This document shows, piece after piece, positions 27,537 to 36,514 of a stretch of 64,000 nt of DNA. The position numbers were made by a program, and so were the translations under genes. The DNA lies in contig JBMNJC010000002.1 of assembly GCA_050951465.1 (NCBI GenBank), positions 1 to 64,000 on the forward strand, in the 5' to 3' direction. The notes beneath the pieces are model-generated. The model did not search any database and was not told where the DNA came from. It saw nothing but the letters and a program-made list of their open reading frames with translations. The DNA comes from JAAZHD01 sp012510895 (GTDB lineage: Bacteria > Bacillota > Clostridia > Caldicoprobacterales > DTU083). Position 1 is the stretch's first letter. Every line of letters begins with the position of its first letter.

Positions 27537-28637
27537 TTGAAAAAAATCCGAGTTGGTATTTTATTTGGCGGAAAATCCGCAGAACATGAGGTTTCCCTCC
27601 AGTCAGCAAAGAATGTCCTGGCTGCATTGGATAAGGACAAGTATGAAGCAGTTTTAATCGGTATAGACAAAAATGGGAGATGGCACTGGTATCAGGACTC
27701 TATGGATTTACTGAATGAAAACAGTCCGGCTTCAATTAAGCTGAATCCCACAGGCAGGCTTCTGGCCTTGATACCGGGCGGTGAAAATGGTCAGATCATA
27801 TGTCTTGACGGTGAAAATGCTTTGGGGCAGATTGATGTTATTTTCCCTATCCTTCACGGGCCGTATGGTGAGGACGGCACTGTGCAAGGCCTGCTGAAGC
27901 TGGCAAATCTTCCGTTTGTTGGTGCAGGGGTTGTTGGTTCAGCAGTTGGCATGGACAAGGACGTTATGAAGCGTCTGCTTAAAGCCGACGGCATACCCAT
28001 CGCCGATTTTCTTGTATTTGATTATGGCAATCGCGATCAGATTTCATTTGATGAAGTAAAATCGCGGCTGGGGCTACCCTTATTTGTCAAACCGGCCAAT
28101 ATGGGCTCCTCGGTTGGCATCAGCAAGGTCAGTGACGAGAAAAGCTTTGAAGCTGCAATAGACCGGGCTTTTCAGTACGATACCAAGATTATCATTGAAG
28201 AAAACATCCGGGGCAGGGAAATAGAATGTTCTGTACTGGGAAATGAGAATCCGGTGGCCTCACTTCCGGGAGAGATTCTTCCACAGGCAGAATTTTATTC
28301 CTATGAAGCAAAGTACATAGATGAAAATGGAGCTGTTTTGAAGGTTCCGGCAAAGCTTCCGCCAGATAAGGTTAAAGAGATTCAGGAACTAAGCCTTAGA
28401 ACTTATGCTTCTTTATGCTGTGAAGGAATGGCCAGGGTTGACTTTTTTCTGAAGGACAATGGTGAACTGGTCGTTAATGAGATTAATACCATTCCGGGTT
28501 TTACCAGAATCAGCATGTATCCCAAGCTTTGGGAAGCAACCGGCCTCAATTACAGCCAATTAATCGACAGACTTATTGATCTTGCCTTGAAGCGTTACGA
28601 AAGAGAGAAGGCGCTAAAAACAAATGTAGATTTATAA
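27537..28637 (+). CDS. ddl: D-alanine--D-alanine ligase, TTG start
   Basis: This 366-residue ATP-grasp enzyme contains LFGGKSAEHEVSLQSA at 9-24, VFPILHGPYGEDG near 105, VKPANMGSSVGISKV near 186 and VVNEINTIPGFTRISMYPKLW near 313, the full signature set of Ddl. It joins two D-alanines for peptidoglycan precursors in the cytoplasm. The start is TTG at 27537, eight bases after GGAGGT; no ATG fits the conserved N-terminus KKIRVGILFGG. A TATAAT box lies at 27512-27517 but lacks a clear -35. Confidence 0.95.
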   Translation: MKKIRVGILFGGKSAEHEVSLQSAKNVLAALDKDKYEAVLIGIDKNGRWHWYQDSMDLLNENSPASIKLNPTGRLLALIPGGENGQIICLDGENALGQIDVIFPILHGPYGEDGTVQGLLKLANLPFVGAGVVGSAVGMDKDVMKRLLKADGIPIADFLVFDYGNRDQISFDEVKSRLGLPLFVKPANMGSSVGISKVSDEKSFEAAIDRAFQYDTKIIIEENIRGREIECSVLGNENPVASLPGEILPQAEFYSYEAKYIDENGAVLKVPAKLPPDKVKEIQELSLRTYASLCCEGMARVDFFLKDNGELVVNEINTIPGFTRISMYPKLWEATGLNYSQLIDRLIDLALKRYEREKALKTNVDL

Positions 28638-28650
28638 AGGTGTGAAGAAT

Positions 28651-31095
28651 ATGGCACGAAAATCAAACACTGTGCAGGGAACAACAGCGAAACCAGGCTC
28701 AAGATCAAGAGTAAAACCAAGATCGCGAGCCGCAAGGAAAGCGAGAAAGGCATATTGGATAGGCGTACCTGAAACTGCCTGGAAGGATGCAGGGATTTTT
28801 GACAACCGTACATCTAATGTCACTGCCTACTTCCGATATGGTTTTTCAGTGACACAGCCGGGGACACTTACGCTTAAAGTAAGTGCCAACAGCAGATACC
28901 GATTATGGGTAAACGGTCTTCCAATCCTATCCGGCCCGCTAAAGGGGGACAAGTGGCGTCAGTACTATGAAACTATTGAGGTTACCGATTGTCTGAAGCC
29001 GGGATTTAACTGTGTTGCTGTAAAAGTAATTGCCTATCCGGCCTACGAATCAAAAACAGAACATAATCTGGCTCCCTTGTCAGTCATGACTAACGGTGCC
29101 GGGCCGCTTCTGATGGTAGAAGGCGTCTGCAAAACCGACAGGGGCAGGGTATTGGCCGACTTAACTACAGGATACAGCGGAGGATGGCTTGTTGCACTGG
29201 ACAGGGCCGTTGAATGGATTCCTTACGAGCCTGCCCATTGGATGGGCGCAATGGAAAGGGTTGACAGCAGTCTTCTGCCTTACGGTTGGATGGACCTTCC
29301 TGAATCTGAAGGAAATTGGTACAAAGCAGAAAAATTCTGGTTAGCAGCCGGTGAGCCCGATGATTTGGCTTATGGGCTGATTCCGCCCATGCCTCTTAAG
29401 GAAAGGCCTGTTCCTTTACTTTATGAAGTCCGGCGTTTTTTTCAAAAAGAGATGCCCAGCTTTCATTCAGACAGAATCAGAATGTCCTTTCCCACTTTGC
29501 TGGAGGATGCGCCCATTACTCTTGCTCCGAACAGCCGCTATATTGCAGTTCTTGATGCAGGTGAAATTACTACCGGCTATGTGATAATGAAGATGGAAGG
29601 AGGGGCAGGCAGTTCCATTCGGATCCGTTATTCTGAGTCCTATTACCTGGGAAAAGACGGCGGTTATAAAAAAGAGGTGCGGGATAATGCAGAAAGGGGA
29701 GTTATTATAGGGCAGGAGGATGAATTTCTGCCTTCCGGACGCAAGGAAAGATATGAGCCTTTTTGGTTCAGAACTTTCCGCTTTGTGCAGATTGAAGTGG
29801 ATACGGGCAGGGAACCATTAAGCCTGGAGTGTCCTTATTACATGGAAACAGGTTATCCCCTGGAGGTAAAAACCACCATACAATCCACTGCGCCTTGGGT
29901 AAACGATGTATGGGACATGAGCCTTCGCACTCTCAGAAGATGTATGCATGAGACATATGAGGACTGCCCCTACTACGAGCAGTTGCAGTACATAATGGAT
30001 ACCAGGTCACAGATATTGTTTTCTTATATGATAAGCGGAGACACAAGGCTGGCTGAAAAAGCCATGTATGACTACAGGTGTTCCCTGCTTCCCAACGGAC
30101 TTATGCAGTCCCGGTATCCTTCAAGGGAACCTCAGGTCATTCCGACATTTAATATTTTCTTTATTTTCATGGTGGAAGATTATTATTGGCAGACAGGAAA
30201 AACATCTCATATCATTCAGTACCGTTCGGTCATAGACGGAATATTGGAATGGTTCCACGGCCATATTGGGAAAAGCGGTTTAGTGGAAGAACTGGAGTAC
30301 TGGCCCTTTGTGGACTGGGTTGAAGGCTGGGAGCGAGGGGTGCCGCCGGCAGCCAAAAAGGGGCCTGCCACCATACACAGTTTAATGTATGCAGCAGGGC
30401 TGCAGACAGCAGCCAGGTTGAATGAGATAACCGACAGGAAATATATGGCTATTGAGTATGAAAAGAGGGCTAAGGATATCCTGCAGGTAATTGAAAATAC
30501 CTGCTGGGATGATGCAAACGGCTTGTTCCGGTCCGGTCCCGAATACAACAGATTCAGCCAGCATGATCAGATTTGGGCTGTATTGACCAATTTGGTTAAG
30601 GGAAAACGCGCAAAGAGCGTAATGAAAAAATCGCTTGCATTGGAAGATATTGATATCTGCTCCTACTCAATGAGATTTTATTTGCTGCGTGCTCTGGAAA
30701 TGACTGACATGTATGAAAGAAGCGAAGTAATATGGGAAGATTGGAAAAAGATGATTAAGCTTAACCTTACTACCTGTCCTGAGGATAATGTGAATATGCG
30801 CAGCGACTGCCATGGCTGGAGTGCACTGGCCTTGTATGAGTTTACCCGTTGCATTCTTGGTGTAAAGCCTTTGGAACCCGGATGGACAAAAATCGGAATT
30901 GAACCCCATGTACTGTCCCTGCCGGACTTTTCCGGCAATGTTGTTACGCCGGCGGGAATGGTGCAGCTCAGCTGGAAGAACGAAGCAGGACATTATACCC
31001 TCTCCGGACGGGTTCCGGATGGTGTGCCTGTAGAGCTTTTTCTGCCCGATGGCACCAAACAGCTGTATCTGCACGGCGGGGCATTTGAATTCTAG
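28651..31095 (+). CDS. GH78-like alpha-L-rhamnosidase, cytoplasmic
   Basis: From ATG 28651 (AAAGGTG upstream) this encodes 814 residues; an in-frame GTG at 28642 is less likely. After a basic leader come beta-sandwich domains (YRLWVNGLPILSGP), then a six-hairpin (alpha/alpha)6 domain with the GH78 features YEDCPYYEQLQY near 445, WPFVDWVEGW near 558, SQHDQIWAVL and the C-terminal SDCHGWSA with GWTKIGIEPH. GH78 enzymes remove terminal alpha-L-rhamnose. No signal peptide is seen. Residues 3-35 are unusually rich in Arg/Lys (RSRVKPRSRAARKARK), which is not usual for the family. Confidence 0.85.
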   Translation: MARKSNTVQGTTAKPGSRSRVKPRSRAARKARKAYWIGVPETAWKDAGIFDNRTSNVTAYFRYGFSVTQPGTLTLKVSANSRYRLWVNGLPILSGPLKGDKWRQYYETIEVTDCLKPGFNCVAVKVIAYPAYESKTEHNLAPLSVMTNGAGPLLMVEGVCKTDRGRVLADLTTGYSGGWLVALDRAVEWIPYEPAHWMGAMERVDSSLLPYGWMDLPESEGNWYKAEKFWLAAGEPDDLAYGLIPPMPLKERPVPLLYEVRRFFQKEMPSFHSDRIRMSFPTLLEDAPITLAPNSRYIAVLDAGEITTGYVIMKMEGGAGSSIRIRYSESYYLGKDGGYKKEVRDNAERGVIIGQEDEFLPSGRKERYEPFWFRTFRFVQIEVDTGREPLSLECPYYMETGYPLEVKTTIQSTAPWVNDVWDMSLRTLRRCMHETYEDCPYYEQLQYIMDTRSQILFSYMISGDTRLAEKAMYDYRCSLLPNGLMQSRYPSREPQVIPTFNIFFIFMVEDYYWQTGKTSHIIQYRSVIDGILEWFHGHIGKSGLVEELEYWPFVDWVEGWERGVPPAAKKGPATIHSLMYAAGLQTAARLNEITDRKYMAIEYEKRAKDILQVIENTCWDDANGLFRSGPEYNRFSQHDQIWAVLTNLVKGKRAKSVMKKSLALEDIDICSYSMRFYLLRALEMTDMYERSEVIWEDWKKMIKLNLTTCPEDNVNMRSDCHGWSALALYEFTRCILGVKPLEPGWTKIGIEPHVLSLPDFSGNVVTPAGMVQLSWKNEAGHYTLSGRVPDGVPVELFLPDGTKQLYLHGGAFEF

Positions 31096-31154
31096 AATTG
31101 TGGTTAAAACTCTTTTTACCATATAATACTGTGTCTTTAGATATAAGATTTACT

Positions 31155-31208
31155 TTTCAAAAAAGCGGATGGAAAGCATTTTTTGAAACTTCATGCATTC
31201 CATCCGCT
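31155..31208 (-). terminator. Terminator for the DUF1292 gene (minus strand)
   Basis: AGCGGATGGAA (31164-31174) pairs with TTCCATCCGCT (31198-31208). The T run lies on the minus strand (the A run at about 31158-31163 on plus), so it serves the minus-strand gene that ends at 31274. It may also help end the rhamnosidase transcript. Confidence 0.8.
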
Positions 31209-31273
31209 GATTATGCCCTTAATGCGACTGATGTTGCCTTAAGCAATATACAATGTTTCTGTTAGCTATTGAA

Positions 31274-31612
31274 TTAGTATTCTTCATCATTGTATTCTTC
31301 ATCATATTCTTCATCGGCATATAATTCTTCTATTGCTTCTATCAGCTCATCCATTTTATCCGTATCGACAGGTAAAAACTCTTCTGTGTCTCCATCTGTG
31401 ACTACTTTCATTAGGTAAATGTTCTTTTCTTCCTCTTGGGAGCAGGAAGGGCATTCATCATTGTGTTCGTGAACATGTTCATGAGAGCCCTCGTCTTCAG
31501 GTTCTATTAACATTACATATTCTTCTCCGTCGTATTCAAAGTAATCCAGTATTTCAAGTTCGATTTCTTCTCCGTCTTCATCGGTAAAAACCAGTATATC
31601 CCGTTCTTCCAT
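31274..31612 (-). CDS. DUF1292-family acidic protein
   Basis: This 112-residue, very acidic protein matches DUF1292: DILVFTDEDGEEIELEILDYFEYDGEEYVMLIEP at the N-terminus, with FLPVDTDKMDELIEAIEELY later. A His/Cys-rich insert (HEHVHEHNDECPSC) in the middle could bind metal. DUF1292 proteins are small cytosolic Firmicute proteins of unknown role. On the minus strand AGGAGGT precedes the ATG closely. It is isolated, between the rhamnosidase and a divergent Crp/Fnr gene. Confidence 0.88.
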   Translation of the reverse strand: MEERDILVFTDEDGEEIELEILDYFEYDGEEYVMLIEPEDEGSHEHVHEHNDECPSCSQEEEKNIYLMKVVTDGDTEEFLPVDTDKMDELIEAIEELYADEEYDEEYNDEEY

Positions 31613-31747
31613 AGGAAAACCTCCTGTTTATTGTAATAGACTTATTGTACCCCAACCTTTTCATAACTACAATGATTTTAACTAAAAAATATGGTAAAAT
31701 GACAAGGAAAAGAAATGAAAGGGTGCAAAAACATACAGGGAAGAAAT

Positions 31748-32428
31748 ATGAACAGAGTGGACTTCTTGAAAAAAATACCTTATTTCAAAGGTTTGTCAGA
31801 TCAGGAATTAGAAGTTATCGCCAATGTCATGCGTGAAAAAACCTATCCCCGGGGATATATTTTATTCCACGAAGGTGAATTCGGGGAAGCGGTGCATTTT
31901 GTCATGGAAGGCAGAGTAAAAATATATAAAGTCTCTGAAGACGGAAGAGAGCACATTCTGTACATGGCAATTCCCGGAGATATTTTTGCTGAAGTTATTC
32001 TGTTTAATGAGGTAAACTATCCGGCTACAGCAGAGGTTATGGAAGATACCCGAATTGCGTATATCCGAAACGAGGATCTGGAAAATGTATTGAAGGCTAA
32101 CCCTGCCATGGCTGTTGCCATTATAAAAGTATTGAATAAGAGGCTGATGGATGCCCAGCAGCAAGTAAAAAACCTGGCTCTTCATAACAGTCATGGACGT
32201 ACCGCTCAAATGCTGGTAAGACTGGCTGAGGAACGGGGCAGGAAAACCGGTGAGGGGGTGGAGCTGGATCTTAATATGTCCAGGCAGGAGCTGGCAAATA
32301 TGGTGGGGACGACTCGGGAAACTGTCACCCGTGTACTTATGTCTTTTAAAAAGTATAAAGTAATAGATATAGATAAAACCACCATCCTTATCAGGGATAT
32401 GGAAAAACTTAGAGAATGGATTTCATAA
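31748..32428 (+). CDS. Crp/Fnr-family transcriptional regulator
   Basis: From ATG 31748 this encodes 226 residues; an ATG at 31715 has no ribosome binding site. Residues 1-120 form a cyclic-nucleotide-like jelly roll (GYILFHEGEFGEAVHFVMEGRVKIYK, PGDIFAEVILFN). Residues about 145-222 form the winged helix with MSRQELANMVGTTRETVTRVL at 176-196. No Cys cluster for an FeS centre is seen, so oxygen sensing like Fnr is not indicated. It lies upstream of PspC and PFL genes; control of fermentation genes is possible but not shown. Confidence 0.9.
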   Translation: MNRVDFLKKIPYFKGLSDQELEVIANVMREKTYPRGYILFHEGEFGEAVHFVMEGRVKIYKVSEDGREHILYMAIPGDIFAEVILFNEVNYPATAEVMEDTRIAYIRNEDLENVLKANPAMAVAIIKVLNKRLMDAQQQVKNLALHNSHGRTAQMLVRLAEERGRKTGEGVELDLNMSRQELANMVGTTRETVTRVLMSFKKYKVIDIDKTTILIRDMEKLREWIS

Positions 32429-32461
32429 GCTTTATAATCAAAATATTCAGGAGGAGTCAGA

Positions 32462-32917
32462 ATGAAGAAGAAACTTTATCGTTCAGCCAGAGAAAGAGTT
32501 CTTTCCGGTGTTTGCGGCGGAATAGCAGAATACTTTGATATTGATGTCACAATAGTCCGTTTGCTTTGGATTATTGCCACCATTGCAGGTGGAGCCGGTT
32601 TATGGCTTTATATTATCGCTGCAATTATTATTCCCAGAAATCCGGAAACTGCTGATGCTTATGAAGGAGATGCTTTTTCTCAAAGCTCTGAAACACATCA
32701 GCAAAGTTCAGATTCACAAGAGAAGCATTATGATCGCAGCAATGCAGCTTTGGTAATCGGAGTAGTTCTTATGCTTATTGGAGCCTTCCTGCTGTTGGAC
32801 AGATTCATTCCCATCAGGCATATTTGGAGGACGCTTGGCAGGTATGGGTGGCCTATGCTGCTGATTATTATAGGATTTGTTATCCTGATAACGTCAATGC
32901 GCAGAAATGAATCATAA
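32462..32917 (+). CDS. PspC-domain membrane protein
   Basis: This 151-residue protein starts with a PspC domain (KLYRSARERVLSGVCGGIAEYFDIDVTIVR at residues 4-33) that ends in a membrane helix at about 34-58. A hydrophilic Ser/Gln/His-rich linker and two further membrane helices at about 98-115 and 128-145 follow, the latter like the LiaF/toast-rack-associated regions. PspC domains relate to envelope stress. AGGAGG precedes ATG, 33 bases after the Crp/Fnr gene, so the two are probably cotranscribed. Confidence 0.88.
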   Translation: MKKKLYRSARERVLSGVCGGIAEYFDIDVTIVRLLWIIATIAGGAGLWLYIIAAIIIPRNPETADAYEGDAFSQSSETHQQSSDSQEKHYDRSNAALVIGVVLMLIGAFLLLDRFIPIRHIWRTLGRYGWPMLLIIIGFVILITSMRRNES

Positions 32918-33196
32918 TTTAAGATACGAAATTTATATATACAGAAATTTCATAAGGGCTGTGTGTCAAATATTTAACCATCTGTACCATATGTTTCATT
33001 CATTTTTCGATTTGATGAGAAAGTTAGATATAAGTGTTCCTGTTTTTGGGACGCTTTTTTTATTTGCCGTTAAATGTGAAAAATGCCTTATATGACGCAG
33101 TTTCAGAAGTTTTTTCTGTAATGAAGCAGAGAGGTGTTTTTTATTTTGCAAAATAAAAACTGTACTACATGTTTCACGTTTTTTTATTAACAATTC

Positions 33197-33226
33197 TTGT
33201 TTTCTATAGTACAGTTAGGTTATAAT
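33197..33226 (+). promoter_or_regulatory. Possible promoter for pflB
   Basis: TTGTTT (33197-33202) and TATAAT (33221-33226) are 18 bases apart; the -10 is consensus, the -35 poor. The gap from 32918 holds little else: an A/T-rich self-complementary stretch around TTTTATTTTGCAAAATAAAA (about 33139-33160) that may end upstream transcription or act as a regulatory hairpin, and a short unsupported frame. I see no Rex or Fnr consensus site. Confidence 0.5.
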
Positions 33227-33276
33227 AATAGTGAAAGAAGACAAAAGCAGATTTAAGCATGGAAAGGAAGATATTT

Positions 33277-35505
33277 GTGGAACAATGGTATGGTTTTCAA
33301 AAAGGAAACTGGTGTGAAGAGATAGATGTTCGTGATTTTATACAGCTTAATTATAAACCTTATGAGGGAGATGATTCTTTTCTTGAAGGTCCGACAGAAG
33401 TAACGCGCAAGCTTTGGAGCCAAGTGTCTGAACTGTTGAAAAAGGAAAGGGAGAACGGCGGAACTCTGGATGTGGATACAGAAACGGTTTCGACTATTAT
33501 TTCCCACAAACCCGGTTATATTAACAAAGATTATGAAAAAATTGTAGGGCTTCAGACTGATGCTCCGCTGAAGCGTGCTATTATGCCCAACGGCGGCATC
33601 CGTATGGTAAAACAGGCCTGTGAAGCCTATGGTTACAAGCTTGATCCCAACGTTGAACAGATATACACTGTGTATCGCAAAAGCCACAATCAGGGTGTAT
33701 TTGATGCATATACTCCTGATATCAGGCGGGCGCGCAAAGCCGGCATCATTACCGGTCTGCCCGATGCATATGGCAGGGGCAGAATCATAGGGGATTACAG
33801 AAGGGTTCCTTTGTATGGAGTTAACCGGCTCATAGAAGATAAATACAACCAGCTGAGGGAACTGGAAGTTGCCTGGATGGAAGATGAGATTATTCGTTCC
33901 AGGGAGGAGATTACTGACCAGATTAAGGCTTTGGAAATGTTAAAGGAGATGGCGCTCAGCTACGGTTATGATATTTCCAGGCCGGCAAAAAATGCACATG
34001 AAGCGGTTCAATGGCTCTACTTCGCATATCTTGGCGCAGTAAAAGAGCAGAACGGAGCAGCAATGAGCCTGGGCAGGGTTTCTACTTTCCTTGATATCTA
34101 TATTGAGAAAGATCTTAAGAACAATGCAATAACAGAGAAGGAAGCTCAGGAATTATTTGACCATTTTGTAATGAAACTGAGGCTGGTTCGATTTCTTAGG
34201 ACCCCGGAATACAATGATTTGTTCAGCGGAGATCCGACCTGGGTGACAGAGTCCATCGGAGGGATGGGTCTGGACGGCAGAACATTGGTAACAAAGAGTT
34301 CCTTCCGTTTCCTGAATACATTAACCAATTTAGGCCCGGCTCCGGAGCCCAATATGACTGTTCTATGGTCGGAAAAGCTGCCGGAAGGATTTAAGAACTA
34401 CTGCAGCAAAATGTCCATTGAAACCAGCTCAATCCAATATGAGAACGATGACTTAATGCGGCCTTATTGGGGGGACGATTACGGTATTGCCTGCTGTGTA
34501 TCTGCCATGAGAATAGGAAAGCAGATGCAATTTTTCGGTGCCCGTGCCAATCTGGCAAAAGCACTTCTTTACGCCATTAACGGCGGAAAAGACGAAATAA
34601 ACGGCATGCAGGTGACATCTCCCTTTGATCCGATTAAATCGGAATATCTGGATTATAATGAAGTAATGTATCGGTTTGACAATGTAATGGACTGGCTGGC
34701 AATGGTCTATGTTAATGCTCTGAACATCATTCATTATATGCATGATAAATATGCTTATGAGGCTTTGGAGATGGCCCTTCATGATAAAGACGTTCTGCGC
34801 ACCATGGCATGCGGAATAGCCGGTTTATCAGTAGTGATTGACTCGTTAAGCGCTATTAAATATGCAAAAGTAAGACCTATCAGAAATGAAGAGGGGCTTG
34901 CAGTTGATTTTGAGATAGAAGGGGATTACCCAACCTTTGGCAACAATGACGAACGTGCTGATCAGTTAGGTGTGGAAATCATTAAAACCTTCATGAAAAA
35001 GCTGAGAAAACAGAAAACTTACCGGAACAGCATGATAACACTTTCCGTATTGACCATTACATCTAATGTGGTATATGGAAAGAAGACCGGAAACACCCCT
35101 GACGGTAGAAAGGCCGGTGAACCTTTTGCACCTGGCGCCAACCCCATGCACGGCCGCGATAAAAAGGGTGCCATTGCTTCTATGAGTTCGGTGGCAAAAC
35201 TGCCCTATCGTTATGCACAGGACGGCATATCCTATACATTCTCCATCGTTCCAAAGGCCCTGGGTAAAACGAAGGAAATCCGTATTAAAAATCTGGCGGC
35301 CTTACTGGACGGTTACTTCCAAAAGGGCGGCCATCATATAAATGTAAATGTATTTGAGCGGGAAACTCTCCTGGATGCAATGGAACATCCGGAAAAATAT
35401 CCTCAGTTAACAATACGCGTATCAGGATATGCTGTTAATTTTGTAAAATTGACCCGCGAGCAGCAGGAAGATGTTCTGTCTCGCACCTTCCACGAAGGGA
35501 TTTGA
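33277..35505 (+). CDS. pflB: Pyruvate formate-lyase (formate C-acetyltransferase)
   Basis: Starting at GTG 33277 the protein has 742 residues, the usual length of clostridial PflB, and begins VEQWYGFQKGNWCEEIDVRDFIQLNY. An ATG at 33259 in the same frame would add six residues but has no good ribosome binding site, whereas GGAAGG at 33262-33267 suits the GTG. The adjacent catalytic cysteines are seen in IACCVSAM (about 404) and the glycyl-radical site in RVSGYAVNF (about 713-721). It converts pyruvate and CoA to acetyl-CoA and formate under anoxia. It is translationally coupled with pflA. Confidence 0.96.
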   Translation: MEQWYGFQKGNWCEEIDVRDFIQLNYKPYEGDDSFLEGPTEVTRKLWSQVSELLKKERENGGTLDVDTETVSTIISHKPGYINKDYEKIVGLQTDAPLKRAIMPNGGIRMVKQACEAYGYKLDPNVEQIYTVYRKSHNQGVFDAYTPDIRRARKAGIITGLPDAYGRGRIIGDYRRVPLYGVNRLIEDKYNQLRELEVAWMEDEIIRSREEITDQIKALEMLKEMALSYGYDISRPAKNAHEAVQWLYFAYLGAVKEQNGAAMSLGRVSTFLDIYIEKDLKNNAITEKEAQELFDHFVMKLRLVRFLRTPEYNDLFSGDPTWVTESIGGMGLDGRTLVTKSSFRFLNTLTNLGPAPEPNMTVLWSEKLPEGFKNYCSKMSIETSSIQYENDDLMRPYWGDDYGIACCVSAMRIGKQMQFFGARANLAKALLYAINGGKDEINGMQVTSPFDPIKSEYLDYNEVMYRFDNVMDWLAMVYVNALNIIHYMHDKYAYEALEMALHDKDVLRTMACGIAGLSVVIDSLSAIKYAKVRPIRNEEGLAVDFEIEGDYPTFGNNDERADQLGVEIIKTFMKKLRKQKTYRNSMITLSVLTITSNVVYGKKTGNTPDGRKAGEPFAPGANPMHGRDKKGAIASMSSVAKLPYRYAQDGISYTFSIVPKALGKTKEIRIKNLAALLDGYFQKGGHHINVNVFERETLLDAMEHPEKYPQLTIRVSGYAVNFVKLTREQQEDVLSRTFHEGI

Positions 35506-35510
35506 TATAC

Positions 35511-36248
35511 TTGATAAAAGGAAGAATACATTCTGTAGAAACTATGGGAACAGTAGACGGCCCCGGAATTCGTTATGTGATATTTACCCAGGGCTGTCCA
35601 TTGCGCTGCGTCTACTGCCATAACAGGGATGCCTGGGATCCCAGAGGCGGCCGGGAAACTACTGTTGAGGAAATACTGGAAGATATCGCCCGGTATCTTC
35701 CTTTTTATAAAAACTCCGGCGGCGGAGTAACGGCCACGGGAGGAGAACCTGCTTTACAGGCGGAATTTGTGGAGGAATTATTCTCTGAGGTAAAAAACAG
35801 GTTCGGTCTGAATACCGCGCTGGATACGGCAGGTTTTGCAGAAATCAGCAAGACTGAGGGATTGCTTAGGGTTACAGATCTGGTGCTTCTCAGCATCAAA
35901 CATATCGATGAAATTAAACACAAGGAGATTACCGGTGTGGGTACAAGCAGGATACTTGCCTTTATGGAATATTTGAAGGAGATAAACAAGCCGGTTTGGA
36001 TTCGGTTTGTTGTCATACCCGGACTGACCGACGACTATGAAGATATACGCCGTTTGGCCCAATTTCTGAAAGGATTTCCTAATATACAGCTGATAGATAT
36101 CCTGCCTTATCATACCCTGGGTGAATACAAATGGGAGGAGCTGGGCCTGGAATACCCGTTAAAAGGCACGCCCGAACCTGACAAGGAAACCATAAGGAAG
36201 GTTAAGCAAGTATTCCGGGAGCAGGGATTTTCAATAAGTGAAGACTGA
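35511..36248 (+). CDS. pflA: Pyruvate formate-lyase activating enzyme, TTG start
   Basis: This radical-SAM protein of about 245 residues has CPLRCVYC (CxxxCxxC cluster) near residue 28, GGGVTATGGEPALQ near 70 and DTAGF near 110, standard for PflA. It installs the glycyl radical on PflB with S-adenosylmethionine. The start is probably TTG 35511 (11 bases after GAAGGGA). TTG 35502 overlaps the pflB stop but leaves almost no spacing. Coupling to pflB and a strong terminator afterwards define a two-gene operon. Confidence 0.93.
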   Translation: MIKGRIHSVETMGTVDGPGIRYVIFTQGCPLRCVYCHNRDAWDPRGGRETTVEEILEDIARYLPFYKNSGGGVTATGGEPALQAEFVEELFSEVKNRFGLNTALDTAGFAEISKTEGLLRVTDLVLLSIKHIDEIKHKEITGVGTSRILAFMEYLKEINKPVWIRFVVIPGLTDDYEDIRRLAQFLKGFPNIQLIDILPYHTLGEYKWEELGLEYPLKGTPEPDKETIRKVKQVFREQGFSISED

Positions 36249-36257
36249 TAAACCATG

Positions 36258-36288
36258 GACTTTCAGAGCTTTTCTGAAAGTCTTTTTT
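36258..36288 (+). terminator. Rho-independent terminator after pflA
   Basis: GACTTTCAG (36258-36266) pairs with CTGAAAGTC (36274-36282) around a 7-base loop, followed by six T. Confidence 0.93.
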
Positions 36289-36355
36289 ATTGTTTTGGAA
36301 CATTAATTGTATATGCAATTATAAAAAATTGACTAAAAAATATAACAATTTTCTA

Positions 36356-36384
36356 TTGACTTTATAAATAGATGCCTTTATAAT
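36356..36384 (+). promoter_or_regulatory. Sigma-A type promoter for the M14 peptidase gene
   Basis: TTGACT (36356-36361), 17 bases, TATAAT (36379-36384). Transcription from here would give a leader of about 120 bases before ATG 36515. Confidence 0.8.
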
Positions 36385-36514
36385 TTAAACTTGTTTAATG
36401 GGGAATCCGGCTTTAAAAATAATGTATAATCATAACAGGTTTAGCAGCCGAATTTTGTATAATTTAACAGTTTTCTGTTTGGAAAAGGCAGATAGATGAA
36501 CGGAGAAACTATAC

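Noticed and set aside
32907..33095. Short plus-strand frame of 62 codons after the PspC gene
   Set aside because: It overlaps the PspC stop, has no ribosome binding site, and its composition is that of random A/T-rich sequence.
33466..33494. CcpA (cre)-like sequence GAAACGGTTTCG
   Set aside because: It lies within pflB coding sequence and matches the cre consensus only partly; no clear cre site was found in promoter regions by eye.
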